Position numbers and translations under genes: made by a program. Shown in pieces: positions 34,679 to 37,073 of a DNA stretch of 37,073 nucleotides; position 1 is the stretch's first letter, and each line of letters begins with the position of its first letter. The notes beneath the pieces were generated by a model. The model was not told the DNA's origin. It worked only from the letters and a program-made list of their open reading frames with translations, and searched no databases. The DNA comes from Rhizobacter sp. (GTDB lineage: Bacteria; Pseudomonadota; Gammaproteobacteria; Burkholderiales; Burkholderiaceae_C): positions 1 to 37,073 of the forward strand of contig JANYJL010000323.1 in NCBI GenBank assembly GCA_025361845.1, written 5' to 3'.

Positions 34679-36857
34679 CCTTGAACGCGCACGCGATGCG
34701 CTGCACGCCATCCCGCCCGACCTTTCCCACGATGAATGGGTGCGCGTTTTGATGGCAGGCAGCGCTGCGGGCCTTTCCCATGACGACCTGGAAGCATGGA
34801 GTGCAAAGGGTCAGTCGTATAACCAGGGTGACTTTCGCAGCACGATGCGAAGCATCAAGCCTGATGGCGGGATTGGCCGGGGAACCCTGTTCAAGGTTGC
34901 AGGGCAAGCCGGCTGGAGCCCTGGAGCCAAGCGCGAGCGCGATAGGCCCGCCAAGGCCCCAGGAAGGCCCGTCGAGCGCGTGAAGGCGCCACGCCCTGGG
35001 ATGGGTGCTGCCGAGGTGTGGGAGCGCTGCGAACCGGCCGCCGCATCGCATGCCTACATCGAAGCCAAGCAAGGCACGGCCGAAGGGCTGCGCGTGGTAT
35101 CTGCGGGTGAATCGCTGCGCATTGCTGGCGCATCGGTGGCCGGCTGGCTGGTGGTGCCGGTGCTGCCGCTGGGTGGTGGCGAGCCCGTGAGCCTGCAATT
35201 CATCCCGCCGCCTGGCCCCGGAAAGAAGCTGAACCTGCCCGGCGCCAGCGTGGCCGGGGTGTTCACTGTGGGCGACCTTGCGCCAGGTGGCACCGCGTAT
35301 CTGTGCGAGGGCATCGGGCAAGCGTGGGCATGCTGGAAGGCAACCGGCGCCGCTGCCGTGGTGTGCTTCGGTTGGGGCCGGGTTCGTGCCGTGGCCGCTG
35401 AACTGCGCAAGCGTGACGCATCCGCCCGGCTGGTGCTGGTGCCCGACAAGGGCAAGGAAGCCGCCGCCGAAACCATCGCCCGCGAAGTGGCTGCCGAGTT
35501 CGTGAACATGCCCAGTGACGCCGCCTCCAACTTTGACGCCAACGACTACGCCGCCGCGAACGGGCACGATGCGCTGAAGGTGCTGCTATCGCGTGCAAGC
35601 CAGCCGGCGCCGCCGCCGCTGCCTTTTGCGGTGGTGCCCTTCGCTGACCTGGCCGCCGCAGAGCCGGCACCGCCCGCGTTCGTCTGGGGAGGCTTGATTC
35701 CGGCCGGGCATGTCACGCTGCTGGCCGCGCACGGTGGCACCGGTAAGAGCATGGTTGCACTCATGCTCGCGGTGGCTGTGGCGCTGGGGCTGCCGCTGTT
35801 TGGCATCGCCACGCGGCGCGGCATCGTGGCGTTCTACTCTGGCGAAGACGGAGCGGGCCTGCTGCGCCATCGCCTGCGGCTGGTGTGCCGGTGCATGGGC
35901 GTGAACATCGAAGACTTGGCCGGCCGGCTGTTCATCCTCGACGCCACCGACGATGACCCTACCTTGTTTGCCGAAGTGTCGGCCGCTGGCCGCCGCGAAG
36001 GGGTCACGACCGCCACCTTTGCCGGCCTGCGCGAATTCATCGCCGCGCACGGCGTTTCGCTGCTGGTGGTGGACAACGCATCGGATGCCTTCGACGCAAG
36101 CGAGATAGACCGCGCCCGAGTCCGCGGGTTCATGCGTGCGCTGGCGCGCATCGCGCGCGAGCGTGACGCCGGGGTGCTGCTGCTGGCGCACGTTGACAAG
36201 GGCACCAGCCGGGGCGAGCGCGCAGGCACCGAGGGCTATTCAGGCTCGACGGCGTGGAACAACTCTGCCCGCTCACGGCTATTCATGAGCCGCGACAAGG
36301 ACGGGGGCTTGCTGCTGGAACACCAAAAGCACAACCTCGGGCGCCTGCGCGAGCCGCTGCGCCTGGTGTGGCCGGAGGGGCGCATACCAGAGGCCGACGA
36401 ACCGATGCAGCCAGTGGTGCAAGGCATCGCCGACCGGGGGCACGTTAAGGCGCTGCTGCGCCTGATTGCCGAGTTCACTGCGCGCGGCGAGTTCGTCACG
36501 ACCGCCACCACGTCGCGCACTCACGCTGCACGACTGCTGTGCCAGGAACCCAGCTACCCCAAGCTGAAGGACGGCGAGGTTTTCGACCTGCTGCGCCGTG
36601 CCGAACGTGCCCGGCAACTTGAGCGCTTCCTGTTCAAAGGCGCCGACCGCCACCAGCGCGAGCGGTGGCACGTCACGCCGGCCGGTGCTGCGTTCGCGGG
36701 TATTGATGCGGCGACTGCGGGCACTGCGGCGACTTCCCATGTCACCGCACCCAACGCACAAGCCGCAAGTGCTGCGGGCACTGCGGCGACTTCGCCGCCA
36801 GGGGGTACGGGGGAAACCGCGCCGCAGGAAGTGACCGCAGGGGGCCACGATGGGTGA
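34668..36857 (+). CDS. Primase-helicase fusion (PriCT-2, Toprim-like, RepA-like AAA)
   Basis: This 729-residue protein probably starts replication of the element. Its N-terminal 75 residues look like a PriCT-2 domain (DLSHDEWVRVLMAGSAAGLSH, GTLFKVAGQAGW). The middle (about 120-300) has a Toprim-like region with CEGIGQAWACW and VLVPDKG. The C-terminal half has a RecA/RepA-type ATPase: Walker A HGGTGKS (355-361), Walker B LLVVDNASD (about 465-473), and SGSTAWNNSARSRLF. The extreme C-terminus is Ala/Thr-rich. Start 34668 is in an 11-base overlap with the microprotein gene; an upstream frame opening at 34623 is not supported. The gene overlaps the next start. Domain naming is from layout and motifs. 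Confidence 0.87.
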   Translation: MLADLERARDALHAIPPDLSHDEWVRVLMAGSAAGLSHDDLEAWSAKGQSYNQGDFRSTMRSIKPDGGIGRGTLFKVAGQAGWSPGAKRERDRPAKAPGRPVERVKAPRPGMGAAEVWERCEPAAASHAYIEAKQGTAEGLRVVSAGESLRIAGASVAGWLVVPVLPLGGGEPVSLQFIPPPGPGKKLNLPGASVAGVFTVGDLAPGGTAYLCEGIGQAWACWKATGAAAVVCFGWGRVRAVAAELRKRDASARLVLVPDKGKEAAAETIAREVAAEFVNMPSDAASNFDANDYAAANGHDALKVLLSRASQPAPPPLPFAVVPFADLAAAEPAPPAFVWGGLIPAGHVTLLAAHGGTGKSMVALMLAVAVALGLPLFGIATRRGIVAFYSGEDGAGLLRHRLRLVCRCMGVNIEDLAGRLFILDATDDDPTLFAEVSAAGRREGVTTATFAGLREFIAAHGVSLLVVDNASDAFDASEIDRARVRGFMRALARIARERDAGVLLLAHVDKGTSRGERAGTEGYSGSTAWNNSARSRLFMSRDKDGGLLLEHQKHNLGRLREPLRLVWPEGRIPEADEPMQPVVQGIADRGHVKALLRLIAEFTARGEFVTTATTSRTHAARLLCQEPSYPKLKDGEVFDLLRRAERARQLERFLFKGADRHQRERWHVTPAGAAFAGIDAATAGTAATSHVTAPNAQAASAAGTAATSPPGGTGETAPQEVTAGGHDG

Positions 36858-36954
36858 CCAGTTCGGCATGGAACGGGCGCAGCCGCGCATGCATGAAGGC
36901 AAGGAAGCCGCTGCGCTGGTGGAGGTGCTGCAAGACTTGGAAGGCAAGACATGA
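36850..36954 (+). CDS. 34-residue hypothetical protein
   Basis: A short frame starts within the end of the primase-helicase gene and encodes 34 residues (MGDQFGMERAQPRMHEGKEA, then a helical AALVEVLQDLEGKT). The overlap of 8 bases and the following ATGA overlap are the same style as the rest of the operon, which is the main support. It is charged, soluble and of unknown role. Confidence 0.5.
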   Translation: MGDQFGMERAQPRMHEGKEAAALVEVLQDLEGKT

Positions 36955-37073
36955 CGAAAGCTAAGACGTCGAAGACCGCAAACCGCACGAAGTCCGGCGC
37001 AGCGCAGCCGCTTGCGCCAGACCACGCGAAGCCGAAGGCTTGGACACTGGATACACCGCCCGGTGCGCCAGGC
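36951..37073 (+). CDS. Start of a Lys-rich hypothetical protein (3' end outside window)
   Basis: The first 41 residues are visible (MTKAKTSKTANRTKSGAAQP, then LAPDHAKPKAWTLDTPPGAPG). The start overlaps the preceding stop in ATGA. The N-terminus is very lysine- and threonine-rich, with no hydrophobic segment. Since the frame is still open at the window end, length and function are unknown. Confidence 0.55.
   Translation, partial: MTKAKTSKTANRTKSGAAQPLAPDHAKPKAWTLDTPPGAPG

Overview
The window is GC-rich, gene-dense chromosome of a betaproteobacterium, most likely Burkholderiales close to Rubrivivax, Roseateles or Comamonadaceae. This is inferred from PHB genes phaA and phaB close to Cupriavidus types, a DctA carrier, a type II NADH dehydrogenase, many Burkholderiales-type exported DUF proteins and GC-rich intergenic repeats. 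No stretch above 300 bases lacks a gene, and no rRNA, CRISPR array or insertion sequence was seen.

Bases 1-4.6 kb hold the end of a sugar-uptake operon: two ABC permeases, a family 2 glycoside hydrolase and the ATPase. The substrate-binding protein would lie upstream of the window. After tRNA-Ser(UGA) comes a housekeeping stretch: an EamA exporter with apaH, a CNNM/CorC-like membrane protein with a zinc alcohol dehydrogenase, then phaA-phaB and a phasin-like protein, ndh and dctA, all on the minus strand. From 14.6 to 18.3 kb a second sugar block encodes a gluconate 5-dehydrogenase-like SDR, a GH3 glycosidase and a Gfo/Idh oxidoreductase.

From 18.4 to 21.8 kb lie a COG0523 metallochaperone coupled to a small Cys protein, a deacetylase strikingly like Helicobacter pylori PgdA, a divergent ModA-like binding protein without a signal peptide, and a small orphan gene. 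From 21.9 to 31 kb nearly every product is exported. A START-like protein and a lipoprotein with two HKD motifs (cardiolipin synthase type) face a six-gene minus-strand run: BON, DUF5329, MipA/OmpV, DUF3943, FecR-DUF6600 and a small secreted Cys protein. This looks like an uncharacterised envelope module.

At 31.02 kb the chromosome is broken inside a tRNA-Thr(CGU) gene. Only its 3' half and its terminator remain, followed by a tyrosine integrase. From here to the window end is an integrated element: integrase, an unknown 367-residue protein, then a compact run in which nearly every start overlaps the previous stop (an AlpA-like regulator, a small unknown, a 45-residue membrane microprotein, a primase-helicase, a 34-residue microprotein and the start of another gene). 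The far end of the element, where the intact tRNA should be, is outside the window.
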